From: Promethearchaeota archaeon | Lineage (GTDB): Archaea > Asgardarchaeota > Lokiarchaeia > Sigynarchaeales > SOKP01 | Length of the DNA: 58,585 nucleotides | Reading direction: 5' to 3' | Assembly (NCBI GenBank): GCA_030620005.1 | Contig: JAUXAJ010000002.1 | Coordinates: 1 to 58,585, forward strand | In this document: positions 18,233-27,139 of the stretch, one piece after another | Numbering within the stretch: position 1 is the first letter of the stretch | Layout: every line of letters begins with the position of its first letter | Position numbers and translations under genes: made by a program | The notes under the pieces: generated by a model | Database searches by the model: none | Told to the model about the DNA's origin: nothing | Seen by the model: the letters and a program-made list of their open reading frames with translations, nothing else

Positions 18233-19342
18233 GTGAATTTAAATATTGGAGTAATTGGAACGGGCGCGATTGGATCAATCCATTTAATTTCGTTAAAGAA
18301 AATAATAGAGAGCAAGTTGCTCTCTAAACCTGGTGTGAATCTAAATATTAAAGGTATCGCCGATGTTGACGAAAACAAAATAAAAAATCTAAAAAGAAAC
18401 AACCCTTATAATGCAGATTTATTAACTACTAATCCAGATGAGCTAATTAAAGACAAGACTATTGATGTGATATACATATCAAGCCCTACAAAATTTCACA
18501 AAGAATATTACCTTAAGGCTGCGGAAGAAGGTAAAAATATCTTCTGCGAAAAGCCACTTGCGTTCTCCTTGGCGGATATCAAGGAAATGTTGACTCACGA
18601 AAAAAGATACGGGATTTTCACGCAAGTAGGTTTAGTGTTACGTCACTGTCCCGTGTTTTGGAAATTAAAACAAGTTTTATCCGAAAAAAAAGACGATTTA
18701 GGTAAGGGTTTATCTTTTATATTTAGAGACGTCCAAGAATGGCCGATAGGAACGCGTTTTCACCCATCAGAATGGAGAAAAGACCCTTCTTTAGCGCATG
18801 CTGGGTGTCTATATGAACATAGCATCCACGATGTGGACATGCTTGAATATCTTTTCGGTGATGATTTAACGCTTTCGAGTCTATTTGCCAAAATTCGCTA
18901 CGTTTCTCCTTTATCCCAAAATAGGCTTGAAGATATTGCCACGTTAAAATTTGAATATAAAAACGGATTTGTAGGAGATTTAACAAGTATATGGAATCGC
19001 GCAAGATTAGACGAAAGAAGACTAGAAATATTCTTCGAAAATGCGTTTCTCCTCTTAGATGGATTCACTGGATATTCTTTTAATAAATGCGAACTTCTCG
19101 TCAAAAGGAAGAAAACTAGGTTTAAAATGAATGATATCGTTGCTGAATATGATAAAAAGATGAATTATCCTCAAATCACGCCGACCACGGGGCATTATTT
19201 ATTTGAAAGTTTAAGTTTTTTAGAATCTCTAATTGCTGAGAGGAAGCCTTATCCTGGGTTAGAAATAGGATTTAAAGCGCACGAAATTATCGAGCTCGCT
19301 TATCAATCTTCCAACGAGAATAAAAACATGGTTATTTCTTAA
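18233..19342 (+). CDS. Gfo/Idh/MocA-family oxidoreductase
   Basis: This 369-residue protein has the NAD(P)-binding GTGAIG motif at residues 9-14 and the family EKP motif in CEKPLAFSL. The C-terminal half carries HSIHDVDMLEYLFG, the usual His-containing segment of the alpha/beta substrate domain. These enzymes oxidise or reduce sugars, inositols or similar polyols. The start is GTG 18233; the upstream ATG at 18219 is out of frame. It lies alone on the plus strand between the minus-strand MoxR and TraB-like genes. A second family member is at 46938-47984. Confidence 0.85.
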   Translation: MNLNIGVIGTGAIGSIHLISLKKIIESKLLSKPGVNLNIKGIADVDENKIKNLKRNNPYNADLLTTNPDELIKDKTIDVIYISSPTKFHKEYYLKAAEEGKNIFCEKPLAFSLADIKEMLTHEKRYGIFTQVGLVLRHCPVFWKLKQVLSEKKDDLGKGLSFIFRDVQEWPIGTRFHPSEWRKDPSLAHAGCLYEHSIHDVDMLEYLFGDDLTLSSLFAKIRYVSPLSQNRLEDIATLKFEYKNGFVGDLTSIWNRARLDERRLEIFFENAFLLLDGFTGYSFNKCELLVKRKKTRFKMNDIVAEYDKKMNYPQITPTTGHYLFESLSFLESLIAERKPYPGLEIGFKAHEIIELAYQSSNENKNMVIS

Positions 19343-19473
19343 AGATCAAATTTATTTATTTTATCGGGTATCTAATAAAATCATTTTACTTCTCTTTTAA
19401 CTATTTTATCAATACCCTCTTCGAATCTTTCATATTCGAAGTATGGGATTTTACATGATAACGCTATAAATTT

Positions 19474-20385
19474 TTAAAGATTCTCTTCATTAGAGTTTAA
19501 AAAATCAAAGCGAATAGACTCTTTCTGTTGTTTTTTCAGAAATTGTTCGTATTCGTCAGGGCAATACCTTGTCGCTCCTTCTTCTAAAATGTGAAGAATT
19601 GCATCTTTGAATTCCCTTTTATTTAGTTTATTTGCGTCTTTTCCATTTAACACTTTTGTTTTCATGTAATACCTTACGATGTTAATTCCATCTCTAATGG
19701 TATGTTCGTCGTGTTCGTGGGAATTCTGGAGGAAATCCACGCAATAATTTAAAATTTCTTCCGATCCAAATGGTAAATTATATTTCAAGATTTTTAATTC
19801 ATCGATTCTATTAGGATATTCAACCATTATGCGCGGTTGCAAGCGAGACTGAATGTACTCTGGAACTTCGTATGTTGAAGAGTCAGAATTCATTGTAACG
19901 CATAATCGGAACTCTTGATGAGCATAGATTCTAATCCCTGCGATGATGCTATCAACATAGCGTCGTTTGTCCATTAACGATGCCAAGGAAGCCCAACTTT
20001 TTTCGCTCATTCTATTCCCTTCGTCGAGTAAACAAACACCACCTTTAATCATGGCGGATACTAAAGAACTCGCAACATAAGCAATTTTATTGTTTGAAGC
20101 AATTACAGGGCTTATTAATAAATCCTCTGGTCTTGTATCCATCGTGCACTGAAAAATGTACACATCTTTTGTAAGTCTCTTGCCAGCTGCATAGCCTAAA
20201 GTTGTTTTACCGATACCCGGTTTACCAAGTATTCTTGGATTTAGTGGAAGATCGTTCTCATCAATAATTAACCAGGCTGATTTTAGTTCATTTATCAAAT
20301 CATCATTTCCAACCCAATCCATCTCAATTTTGGCAGGTTCGGTTAATCTTAATTCGACACCAGAAATCACTACTTTTTCTGTCAT
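19474..20385 (-). CDS. MoxR-type AAA+ ATPase, with open frame continuing past its TAA
   Basis: This 303-residue AAA+ ATPase has Walker A GKPGIGKTT, Walker B GGVCLLDEGNR and a sensor 1 in LCVTMNSDS. The MoxR/RavA type remodels proteins, often with a VWA-domain partner; none is seen here. The frame remains open after the TAA at 19474-19476 for 30 codons. These read KFIALSC, KIPYFEYERFEEGID and KIVKREVK and end at TGA 19381-19383. That tail is protein-like, so the native C-terminus may be longer. Gln (CAA) to TAA by one C-to-T step would fit. The TraB-like gene is the next gene on this strand, so the two may form a functional pair. Confidence 0.85.
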   Translation of the reverse strand: MTEKVVISGVELRLTEPAKIEMDWVGNDDLINELKSAWLIIDENDLPLNPRILGKPGIGKTTLGYAAGKRLTKDVYIFQCTMDTRPEDLLISPVIASNNKIAYVASSLVSAMIKGGVCLLDEGNRMSEKSWASLASLMDKRRYVDSIIAGIRIYAHQEFRLCVTMNSDSSTYEVPEYIQSRLQPRIMVEYPNRIDELKILKYNLPFGSEEILNYCVDFLQNSHEHDEHTIRDGINIVRYYMKTKVLNGKDANKLNKREFKDAILHILEEGATRYCPDEYEQFLKKQQKESIRFDFLNSNEENL

Positions 20386-20440
20386 ATTAAATTAATATTT
20401 TAAAAGAATAAAATAATTTTTCTTGTTATTATTGAAAATT

Positions 20441-21024
20441 TTATGCTTCAAAAAATTGCTTCTTAAAGGTCAAACCATTAGTTTTTAGATTTTTCTTCCA
20501 AAAGTTTTTTCTATTTGGAATTTGATATACTAATTTTAAAAAAGTAAGTTCAATTATTTCTCCAGATTTAGCGGAAGTCTCAGTTAAATCATCGGCATTT
20601 TTTTCATTAACAAATTTAAATCCATCTTTCGTTGAAATCATCTTATTGCCTATTAAATCAAATTAATTTCCAATCAATACGAAAACCCCTTCTCCCTTTG
20701 TAAGTTCTTTAAACTTTCTCAACTATGGTGATTCTATGCTTCCAAAAGTGGAAGATTTTGTAACATTATGGACTAATAATGCGCCTACAACATTTTTATA
20801 GCATAAAATTCGAAGTTTCTTGTACTTTTCTTGGCCAACAAAATCCCAAATTATCAATCACAGGTGCCCGTTTATTTCATCGACAATTCTTTCTTTTCTA
20901 ACAATATCCACACCTAAAGTCGGAGAACAATCTTTTTTAAATTTTTTTTCAATATATTGATTAACTAAGGAAGTCTTTCCTACTTTTTCATTTATGAAGT
21001 TAATGAATGATTTATCTTTAAAAA
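20441..21024 (-). pseudogene. Decayed Rab-like small GTPase
   Basis: A single reverse frame aligns with the intact GTPase at 25341-25880: VGKTSLVNQYIEKKF, PTLGVDIVRKE, IIWDFVGQEKY, then ETSAKSGEI. It contains three internal stops: TGA where the paralogue has Arg, TAG where it has Trp, and TAA in the G4 motif at the Lys of GNKKDL. The P-loop start is also lost, because FINEKVGKT replaces LGDSAVGKT and no start codon is in frame. The 66-residue open piece at its 3' end is only the tail of this relic, not a gene. Confidence 0.88.
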
Positions 21025-21213
21025 ATCATAGATATTTGAAAAATAATTATTGATAATTTTGTTTAAACGAACCTTTAGTTAAGATGGTTAATGGAGAAGA
21101 GTTTTAAAACCATCTTGTTTAACGGCAATTTCAAAAAATCTAATGGGAAGAATTATTTTTGAGTTAAAAAAATATTAATTTGAAGAATTATTAAAACAAT
21201 AATCTAATGAGTA

Positions 21214-22857
21214 GTGATTAAAATTCGTTCAGATCAGATTAAAAAAGGATTGGAAACAACACCACATCGTTCACTTCTTCGTGCAACGGGCTTGAAAGAC
21301 GACGATTTTGGGGATAAACCATGGATAGGTGTTGCAAATTCATATAACAATATCATCCCAGGACATATTACGTTAAACGATGCAACTGAACGCATAATGC
21401 AAGGAATTAGAGATGCCAGAGGGGTACCTTTTGTATGGGGTGTGCCAGGAATTTGCGATGGAATTGCAATGGGTAAAGGAAATAGAATGAATTACTCTTT
21501 ACCTTCTCGCGATCACATAGCTGATAATATTGAATTAATGATGGGTGCACACTCATTTGATGCTTTAATTTGCATAACAAATTGCGATAAAATCACGCCC
21601 GGAATGTTAATGGCCACAGGAAGGGTTAATTTACCCGCAATTGTTTTTACGGGAGGTCCAATGAAACCCGGATATCTTGACGGGAAAAAAATAGATCTTA
21701 AGGACTGTTTTGAAGCCATTGGTGCTTATAAAGCCGGAAATATGTCCGAAGAAGATGTCGTTAAAATAGAAAAAAGTTGCTGCCCGGGAGCAGGATCGTG
21801 TGCGGGTTTATTTACTGCCAATTCCATGTCTTGCATGACAGAAATCTTAGGACTTTCCTTAACTAGTTGCGCAACCATGCTCGCTGAAGATCCTAAGAAG
21901 TTGGAACTTGCTTACGAAACTGGTAGGCAAATCGTTAAATTAGTTAAAGAAGACATCAGGCCTCGGGATATTATCACGAAAAAATCCCTTGAAAATGCCA
22001 TAATTATCGACATGTGCATTGGAGGTTCCACTAACACGGCTCTACACTTACTTGATATTGCGAAAGAATTTGGTATTGACATTGATCTGGAGATGTTCGA
22101 TGAAATTGGGGAAAAAACACCCAATTTAGTCAAAATTAGTCCCTCAAGCGTATACACAATGGACGATTTAGATCGAGCAGGGGGTATTCCTGCTGTGATT
22201 AAACGATTAAAAAGTATGCTGAATTTAGACGAAAGAACAGTTAATTTTAAGACGATTGGTGAAATCGCAAGCGAAGCGAAAATAAAAGACGAAGCTGTGA
22301 TACGTTCAATTGATAACGCTTATTCAAAAACGGGAGGTCTTGCCGTCATGAGAGGTAATATTTGTCCCAAGGGGGCTGTTGTAAAAATAGCTGCTGTTGA
22401 CGAAAAAATGCTAAGGCATATAGGTCCAGCGCGAGTTTTTAACTCTGAAAATGATGCAATGGATGCGATTTTAAATAAAACGATCAAGCCGGGGGATGTA
22501 GTAGTCATTCGATTCATGGGAAAAAAGGGAGCTCCTGGAATGCCTGAAATGTTGTCTCCTACAAGCGCAATTGCAGGCATGGGATTGATTAATACAGTTG
22601 TGTTAATAACGGATGGGAGATTCTCTGGCGTAACTCGTGGTCCTTGTATCGGTCATATTGAACCTGAAGCGTGGGATAAGGGTCTAATTGCCATAATTGA
22701 AGAAGGTGACACTATTAAAATTGATCTCCCAAATCGAAAATTAGATCTTGATCTTTCTAAGGAAGAAATCGATAGACGGCTCGCAAACTTAAAAATACCA
22801 AGCAGAAAATTGAGTGGATTTTTAGCAAATTATGTAAATCATCAAAATGACAATTAA
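21214..22857 (+). CDS. ilvD: Dihydroxy-acid dehydratase
   Basis: This 547-residue protein is full length for IlvD, which removes water from dihydroxy-acids in valine, leucine and isoleucine synthesis using an iron-sulfur cluster. Visible signatures are NCDKITPGMLM, SCCPGAGSCAGLFTANSMSC with the cluster-binding cysteines, and the C-terminal PEMLSPTSAIAGMG and LITDGRFSG motifs. The start is GTG 21214. No other branched-chain synthesis gene is nearby. The hydroxyacyl-CoA dehydrogenase gene follows after 52 bases with its own ribosome-binding site; cotranscription is possible. Confidence 0.95.
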   Translation: MIKIRSDQIKKGLETTPHRSLLRATGLKDDDFGDKPWIGVANSYNNIIPGHITLNDATERIMQGIRDARGVPFVWGVPGICDGIAMGKGNRMNYSLPSRDHIADNIELMMGAHSFDALICITNCDKITPGMLMATGRVNLPAIVFTGGPMKPGYLDGKKIDLKDCFEAIGAYKAGNMSEEDVVKIEKSCCPGAGSCAGLFTANSMSCMTEILGLSLTSCATMLAEDPKKLELAYETGRQIVKLVKEDIRPRDIITKKSLENAIIIDMCIGGSTNTALHLLDIAKEFGIDIDLEMFDEIGEKTPNLVKISPSSVYTMDDLDRAGGIPAVIKRLKSMLNLDERTVNFKTIGEIASEAKIKDEAVIRSIDNAYSKTGGLAVMRGNICPKGAVVKIAAVDEKMLRHIGPARVFNSENDAMDAILNKTIKPGDVVVIRFMGKKGAPGMPEMLSPTSAIAGMGLINTVVLITDGRFSGVTRGPCIGHIEPEAWDKGLIAIIEEGDTIKIDLPNRKLDLDLSKEEIDRRLANLKIPSRKLSGFLANYVNHQNDN

Positions 22858-22909
22858 ATTCTTAAATTTAAATAAAAAATAAATTTATTGGTTATTAAAG
22901 GAGAAAAAA

Positions 22910-23875
22910 ATGGAAGCAAAAGATATTGGAAAGATTGCAGTTTTAGGGGCCGGGACAATTGGGCATGGATGGGCTACTTTTTTTGCGATGAAAGGCTATC
23001 CCGTGAATCTTTATAATCTCAGAAGACCCAGGCTTGAAGAAAGCAAAATTCACATTAAAAAAAATCTTGAAATATTGGCCGAGAATGGAGTATTTTCAGA
23101 AAAAAATATCAACGAAACCATGAATTTAATTAATTACACGACAGATTTTAAAGAAGCAGTAGCTGATGTTCAGTTTATTCAAGAAGCAGTTCCTGAAAAT
23201 TACGAGGTAAAGCAAAAAATCTTAAAAAAAGTTGACGCTCACGCAGATCCCGAAATTATTTTTGCGTCAAGTACATCGGGTTTATTAATTAGTGAAATTG
23301 CTAAATATTCTGAACATCCAGAGCGAGTAATATGTGGACACCCTTGGAACCCTCCACATCTGCTTCCTCTCGTAGAAATGGCTAAAGGTGAAAAATCGTC
23401 CGAAGATATATTTCAAATTGCTTACGAATTTTATAAGTTGATTGGAAAAGAACCCGTTATTCTAAATAAAGAAATGCTTGGAAGTATTTCTAATAGACTA
23501 CAAGCTGCTATTTATCGAGAAGTGATCAATCTTGTTTTAGAAGGTGTTTGTTCCGTTGAAGATGTAGATAAAGCCTTAACATTTGGACCTGGCTTAAGAT
23601 GGGGTATATTTGGACAATCCTTGATTTTTCATTTAGGTGGAGGAAAGAATGGAACAAAGGAATTCATGGAAAAAATCGGACCATCAATGAATTTATGGAT
23701 TGCTGACCTAACAGATTGGAAAAGTGTCCCAAATGAATGGGCAGAAATAGGTCATGATGGTGTCGAAAAGGAAATAGCCAAGCGACCCGCCGAAATCGGT
23801 AATACAATCGAAACCGTGGCCCGATATAGGGATAAAATGCTCATAGAATTATTAAAATTGCATAAAAAGTTGTAA
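22910..23875 (+). CDS. 3-hydroxyacyl-CoA dehydrogenase family protein (carnitine/gulonate dehydrogenase-like)
   Basis: This 321-residue protein has the NAD-binding GAGTIG at residues 13-18 followed by the 3HCDH substrate domain. It has SSTSGLLISEIA and GHPWNPPHLLPLVE, with the catalytic His in that second motif. The segment GPGLRWGIFGQ and a single C-terminal domain resemble the L-carnitine dehydrogenase, L-gulonate dehydrogenase and lambda-crystallin group rather than a fatty-acid oxidation fusion enzyme. The exact substrate is open. AAGGAG precedes the ATG. Its 3' end abuts the truncated TnpB relic on the other strand. Confidence 0.88.
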   Translation: MEAKDIGKIAVLGAGTIGHGWATFFAMKGYPVNLYNLRRPRLEESKIHIKKNLEILAENGVFSEKNINETMNLINYTTDFKEAVADVQFIQEAVPENYEVKQKILKKVDAHADPEIIFASSTSGLLISEIAKYSEHPERVICGHPWNPPHLLPLVEMAKGEKSSEDIFQIAYEFYKLIGKEPVILNKEMLGSISNRLQAAIYREVINLVLEGVCSVEDVDKALTFGPGLRWGIFGQSLIFHLGGGKNGTKEFMEKIGPSMNLWIADLTDWKSVPNEWAEIGHDGVEKEIAKRPAEIGNTIETVARYRDKMLIELLKLHKKL

Positions 23876-23899
23876 TCTTACACTTATTCGATTTACTTT

Positions 23900-24187
23900 T
23901 TTTGTTTTTTTTTCGTTTTCAAGTTTTTTTAAGGTCATTTGAAGCACTTTTGAATGGACCCACATGTATTCTGGATATTTCTCCTTGATGTTCGGCAATT
24001 GATCTTGTTGATCCTTGTAGTTAATGTATTTTCGGTCTTTCTTCGGCTTATTCTTGTTTTCTTTCCAATTTTCAATCCGTTCAGCTAGCGCAAAATTATA
24101 AATGAGGCGGTTTTTTTCCGACAAGATCCACATCGGTTCAAGTTGCGAATCGGTTGGAAACATGTGAATTTTTTGCGCTAGGTTCAT
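23900..24187 (-). pseudogene. Relic: N-terminal part of an IS605-family TnpB
   Basis: The reverse frame from ATG 24187 reads KIHMFPTDSQLEPMW, then RLIYNFALAERIENWK and YPEYMWVHSKVLQMTLKKLE. This is the N-terminal helix-turn-helix region of OrfB/TnpB proteins. The homology stops after about 95 residues, and the frame then runs antisense into the dehydrogenase gene, so the RuvC catalytic part is missing. The 3' boundary is approximate. A hairpin lies upstream at 24258-24278. Confidence 0.75.
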
Positions 24188-24257
24188 GTAATACGATAAG
24201 GTTTCAATAGATATTAAGACATTTGAGTGCGATGATTTAATGATTTCTCGTTCTTAA

Positions 24258-24278
24258 CCACTTCCTAAAGAGAAGTGG
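24258..24278 (-). other. IS200/IS605-type end hairpin
   Basis: CCACTTC at 24258-24264 pairs with GAAGTGG at 24272-24278 around a seven-base loop. Read on the minus strand, the loop and flank (CTTTAGGAAGTGG) resemble the right-end hairpin at 112-131. It lies 5' rather than 3' of the TnpB relic, so it may be a left end or the right end of another lost element. Confidence 0.45.
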
Positions 24279-24373
24279 ATTTCTTTTCCATTTTAAATTT
24301 TGCTAATCGTGTTAATTTTTAAATAAAAATATATACTTTTGATTCATGATCTTCAAATAAAGATTATAACAAG

Positions 24374-24580
24374 ATGTATCCCGAATTAATAAAATTAAGA
24401 AAAATTAAATACACAAGATTTCATGGTATTATTGCAGAACACGTACATGGCAGGTTTAAACAAGATTTTTTACCAATTTTAGGCGTGAATATCGTTCTGA
24501 AAACAACTAAAGTAAAAGAATTAAATGCGTTTTCAGAAATAGTACGTCAAATATTAAGAAATCAAGGTGAAAGGCTGTGA
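24374..24580 (+). pseudogene. Relic: small GTPase with an internal deletion
   Basis: This 68-codon frame joins two GTPase pieces. GRFKQDFLPILGVNIVLK matches the switch I region of the neighbouring GTPases (FKEDYKPTLGANIIRK). AFSEIVRQILRNQGERL matches their C-terminal helix (KAFISLVHQILWSHGE). P-loop, G3, G4 and G5 are all absent, so it cannot bind GTP. The deletion joint lies around KVKELNAF. It is open but should be treated as a relic. Confidence 0.65.
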
Positions 24581-24643
24581 AAAGAGTCATAAAAATAAGA
24601 AAAAAATTCAATCTAAAAAACAAATGATAAGCGTATAATATTA

Positions 24644-25213
24644 ATGATCGGCGATTATAAAGGAGAAGTAAAAAATAAGGTAGTTACTGCTTTGTTGCAG
24701 TCGTATCAAGATGTTCTTGATTACGATGGTCTTAAATCAATTTTAAGAGAAGCAGAAATGCTTTATTTGAAAGATCTTAAAGATCTTGATCCTAATAAAA
24801 TTCTCGATTTCTTTTCTTTTAAAAAAATCATAGCGGCTCAAAATATATTGTTATACGATTCGAATGACCTTTTATTTCAAATAGGAAGGAAATTCGCCTT
24901 TTACTTATTCCCCTTTGGAAAAAATTTTGAGGACGTTATAAAAGATATCAATGAGTATATTAAAACCGATTGGAAAGTCGAAATCTTTGAAATATCTGAA
25001 AGAAATGTAGCAATTAAAGTTCAGAATTGTATATTTTGTTCTAGTACAGGAGTTTCATGTAATCTTTTTAAGGGATTTCTTTTTAATTCTTTAGAGAAGT
25101 CTTTACCAGCAAATAGGCGAATTGTTATGGTTAACCAAGTAGAAAATGTTCGAGATCCTAATCATAATAATTTTATTTTAAGGTTAAAAATAAAAAAAAA
25201 CAATTATATATAA
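24644..25213 (+). CDS. V4R-like domain protein
   Basis: The C-terminal half of this 189-residue protein resembles V4R (4-vinyl reductase) domains: NCIFCSSTGVSCNLFKGFLF, then a helix and a final strand ILRLKIKK. The cysteine positions resemble those of metal-binding V4R proteins. The N-terminal half is helical and probably contains the first part of the domain. V4R domains share their fold with TRAPP Bet3-type subunits and with heme-NO-binding domains. It lies 127 bases upstream of a Rab-like GTPase gene on the same strand, which makes a GTPase-related role tempting, but this is inference. A second V4R gene, broken, is at 37387-37918. Confidence 0.62.
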   Translation: MIGDYKGEVKNKVVTALLQSYQDVLDYDGLKSILREAEMLYLKDLKDLDPNKILDFFSFKKIIAAQNILLYDSNDLLFQIGRKFAFYLFPFGKNFEDVIKDINEYIKTDWKVEIFEISERNVAIKVQNCIFCSSTGVSCNLFKGFLFNSLEKSLPANRRIVMVNQVENVRDPNHNNFILRLKIKKNNYI

Positions 25214-25340
25214 CGTCATCCAATTTTTGTTTATATTATATATTATAAAAAAAAAAACCCAAACATTAATTAAAGATTCGAATTTAAGATGTTAAATATA
25301 ACTATTATCAGATTATTCGAAAAGAGGGTATCGTAAAATT

Positions 25341-25880
25341 ATGGCACGTGAATATGTGTTCAAAATCGTGATTTTGGGAGACAGTGCAGTGGGTAAGACA
25401 TCGTTAATTAACCAATATATCGAAGAAAGTTTTAAAGAGGATTATAAACCTACTCTTGGAGCAAATATAATTAGGAAAGACATCATAATTGAAGAAGTTA
25501 ACGCAAGAGTGCGGTTAATAATGTGGGATTTAGCTGGTCAGGAGAAATACAATGTAATTCGCTCGATGTACTTTCAGGGGTGCGTTGGTTGCTTACTCGT
25601 TTATGATATTACGAGGAACGACACTTTTGAGAATATAGAATCAAAATGGTTAAGAGACTTTAAAAAGTACGTAAAAAAAAAAGGTGCTTACATATTAATT
25701 GGAAATAAAAAAGATTTAGAAGCTCAAAGAATGGTTTCCGAAGCTAAAGGAAAAAACTTCAGCGAAGAAATAAATGCGAGTGCATACATCGAAACATCAG
25801 CAAAAAGTGGTGAAAATGTAGAAAAGGCTTTTATTAGTTTAGTACATCAAATTTTATGGAGTCATGGAGAATCTATTTAA
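25341..25880 (+). CDS. Rab-like small GTPase
   Basis: This 179-residue GTPase has all canonical motifs: P-loop GDSAVGKT at 13-20, switch I threonine in KPTLG, G3 DLAGQE at 63-68 with the catalytic Gln, G4 NKKD at 122-125 and G5 TSAK at 152-155. It lacks a C-terminal prenylation motif. It is the closest intact relative of the relic at 20441-21024 and also resembles the one at 24374, so this locus has produced several copies. ATG is preceded by GAGGGTATC. Confidence 0.92.
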   Translation: MAREYVFKIVILGDSAVGKTSLINQYIEESFKEDYKPTLGANIIRKDIIIEEVNARVRLIMWDLAGQEKYNVIRSMYFQGCVGCLLVYDITRNDTFENIESKWLRDFKKYVKKKGAYILIGNKKDLEAQRMVSEAKGKNFSEEINASAYIETSAKSGENVEKAFISLVHQILWSHGESI

Positions 25881-25964
25881 TCTTTTTTAAACTACTAATC
25901 CTATTTTTCGTTATAATTGACCAAAATCGAATTTTTTAAATAACTTGTTATAATAGCATAAATA

Positions 25965-27116
25965 ATGAAAGAATTATCGAATAAAGTGAAATCTGCACCT
26001 AAATCGAAAATACGCGAGTTATTCGATTTAGCATTTGGAAGATCAGATGTGATTAGTCTTGGAATTGGACAACCTGATTTTGCCACGCCTGAACCCGTTA
26101 TTCAAGGAAATGTTGAAGCCTTGAAAAAAGGGATTACCATGTACGCACCAACACGCGGGGTTCCGCAATTATTAAAACTACTTGAAAATAAAGTAAATAA
26201 AGTTAATAATATCAATGCTTATTGGGAAGACAATATTATATTGTGTAATGGAGGTTCAAACGCTATTTCCTTAGCTTTTGCATCAATATTCAATTCTGAA
26301 GATGAACTAATTCTTTCCTCTCCAAATTTTGTCTCTTATTTTTATTGCAGTTCATTTTTTAGGATAAAAGTTGTTGAAGTCGAGCGCAATCTTGATTTAA
26401 GTCCAAATATCGAAAAGATAAAAGCAGCAATTACCGATAAAACGAAAGCTATTATTATCAATTCTCCAAACAATCCTACTGGACATGCGTTAAGTAAGGA
26501 AGAGTTAGATGAAATCGTCGATATAGTTATAGAAAACGATTTATATTTAATAAGCGACGAAGTTTACGAGAATTACATTTACGATGGATTAAAACAAATC
26601 AGCCCTGCTTCAATGGATGGCATGTTTGAACGAACAATTACGTTGAACGCGATGAGCAAGCTTTATTCTGCAACGGGGTTTAGATTAGGTTATGTAGTTG
26701 CGAGTAAAGAAATTATTGATCTAATGGAGAAATATCTTCAATACACAATTGCTGGAACAAATCATGCTGCCCAATATGGGTTTATTGAAGCGTTAAAAAT
26801 GGATACAAGTTTTTTTAACGAGATTCACGAAAGTTTTAACGAAAGACGACTTTTTGTTCATGAAAAACTAAAAAACATGGGATTTGGAGTTGTCAAGCCC
26901 AAGGGTGCCTTTTACATAATGCCTTCCGTTAAAGAATTCAGCATGACTGGCGCAGAATTTTCAGCAAAAATTATTGAAGAAAAAGGAGTAGCAATCGTGC
27001 CTGGAAATATTTTTGGCTCCTTTTCCAACGATAGGTTAAGAATTTCTTACGCAACGGGAATGGATAAATTAAAGGAAGCAATGAATAGAATTGAACAATT
27101 CGTGAAAAAGTTATAA
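25965..27116 (+). CDS. Class I/II PLP-dependent aminotransferase
   Basis: This 383-residue protein belongs to the aspartate aminotransferase fold. Visible are the cofactor-contacting INSPNNPTGH, SDEVYENYIYDG with the PLP-binding Asp, NAMSKLYSATGFRLGY with the Schiff-base Lys, and the C-terminal RLRISYA with the carboxylate-binding Arg. The size fits the archaeal AspB-like or aromatic aminotransferases. Substrate choice cannot be read from sequence alone. It converges with the CDC48 gene, with 23 bases between stops. Confidence 0.9.
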   Translation: MKELSNKVKSAPKSKIRELFDLAFGRSDVISLGIGQPDFATPEPVIQGNVEALKKGITMYAPTRGVPQLLKLLENKVNKVNNINAYWEDNIILCNGGSNAISLAFASIFNSEDELILSSPNFVSYFYCSSFFRIKVVEVERNLDLSPNIEKIKAAITDKTKAIIINSPNNPTGHALSKEELDEIVDIVIENDLYLISDEVYENYIYDGLKQISPASMDGMFERTITLNAMSKLYSATGFRLGYVVASKEIIDLMEKYLQYTIAGTNHAAQYGFIEALKMDTSFFNEIHESFNERRLFVHEKLKNMGFGVVKPKGAFYIMPSVKEFSMTGAEFSAKIIEEKGVAIVPGNIFGSFSNDRLRISYATGMDKLKEAMNRIEQFVKKL

Positions 27117-27139
27117 TCCTTTTTAGGTTATAACCATTT

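Noticed and set aside
20441..20641. Stand-alone 66-residue gene
   Set aside because: It is the open 3' end of a GTPase relic; the G5 motif TSAKSGE and C-terminal helix align with the intact GTPase at 25341, and stops lie upstream in the same frame.
23852..24187. Intact 111-residue protein
   Set aside because: The first 95 residues are the TnpB N-terminus; the remainder is antisense read-out of the dehydrogenase gene, so it is a truncated relic.
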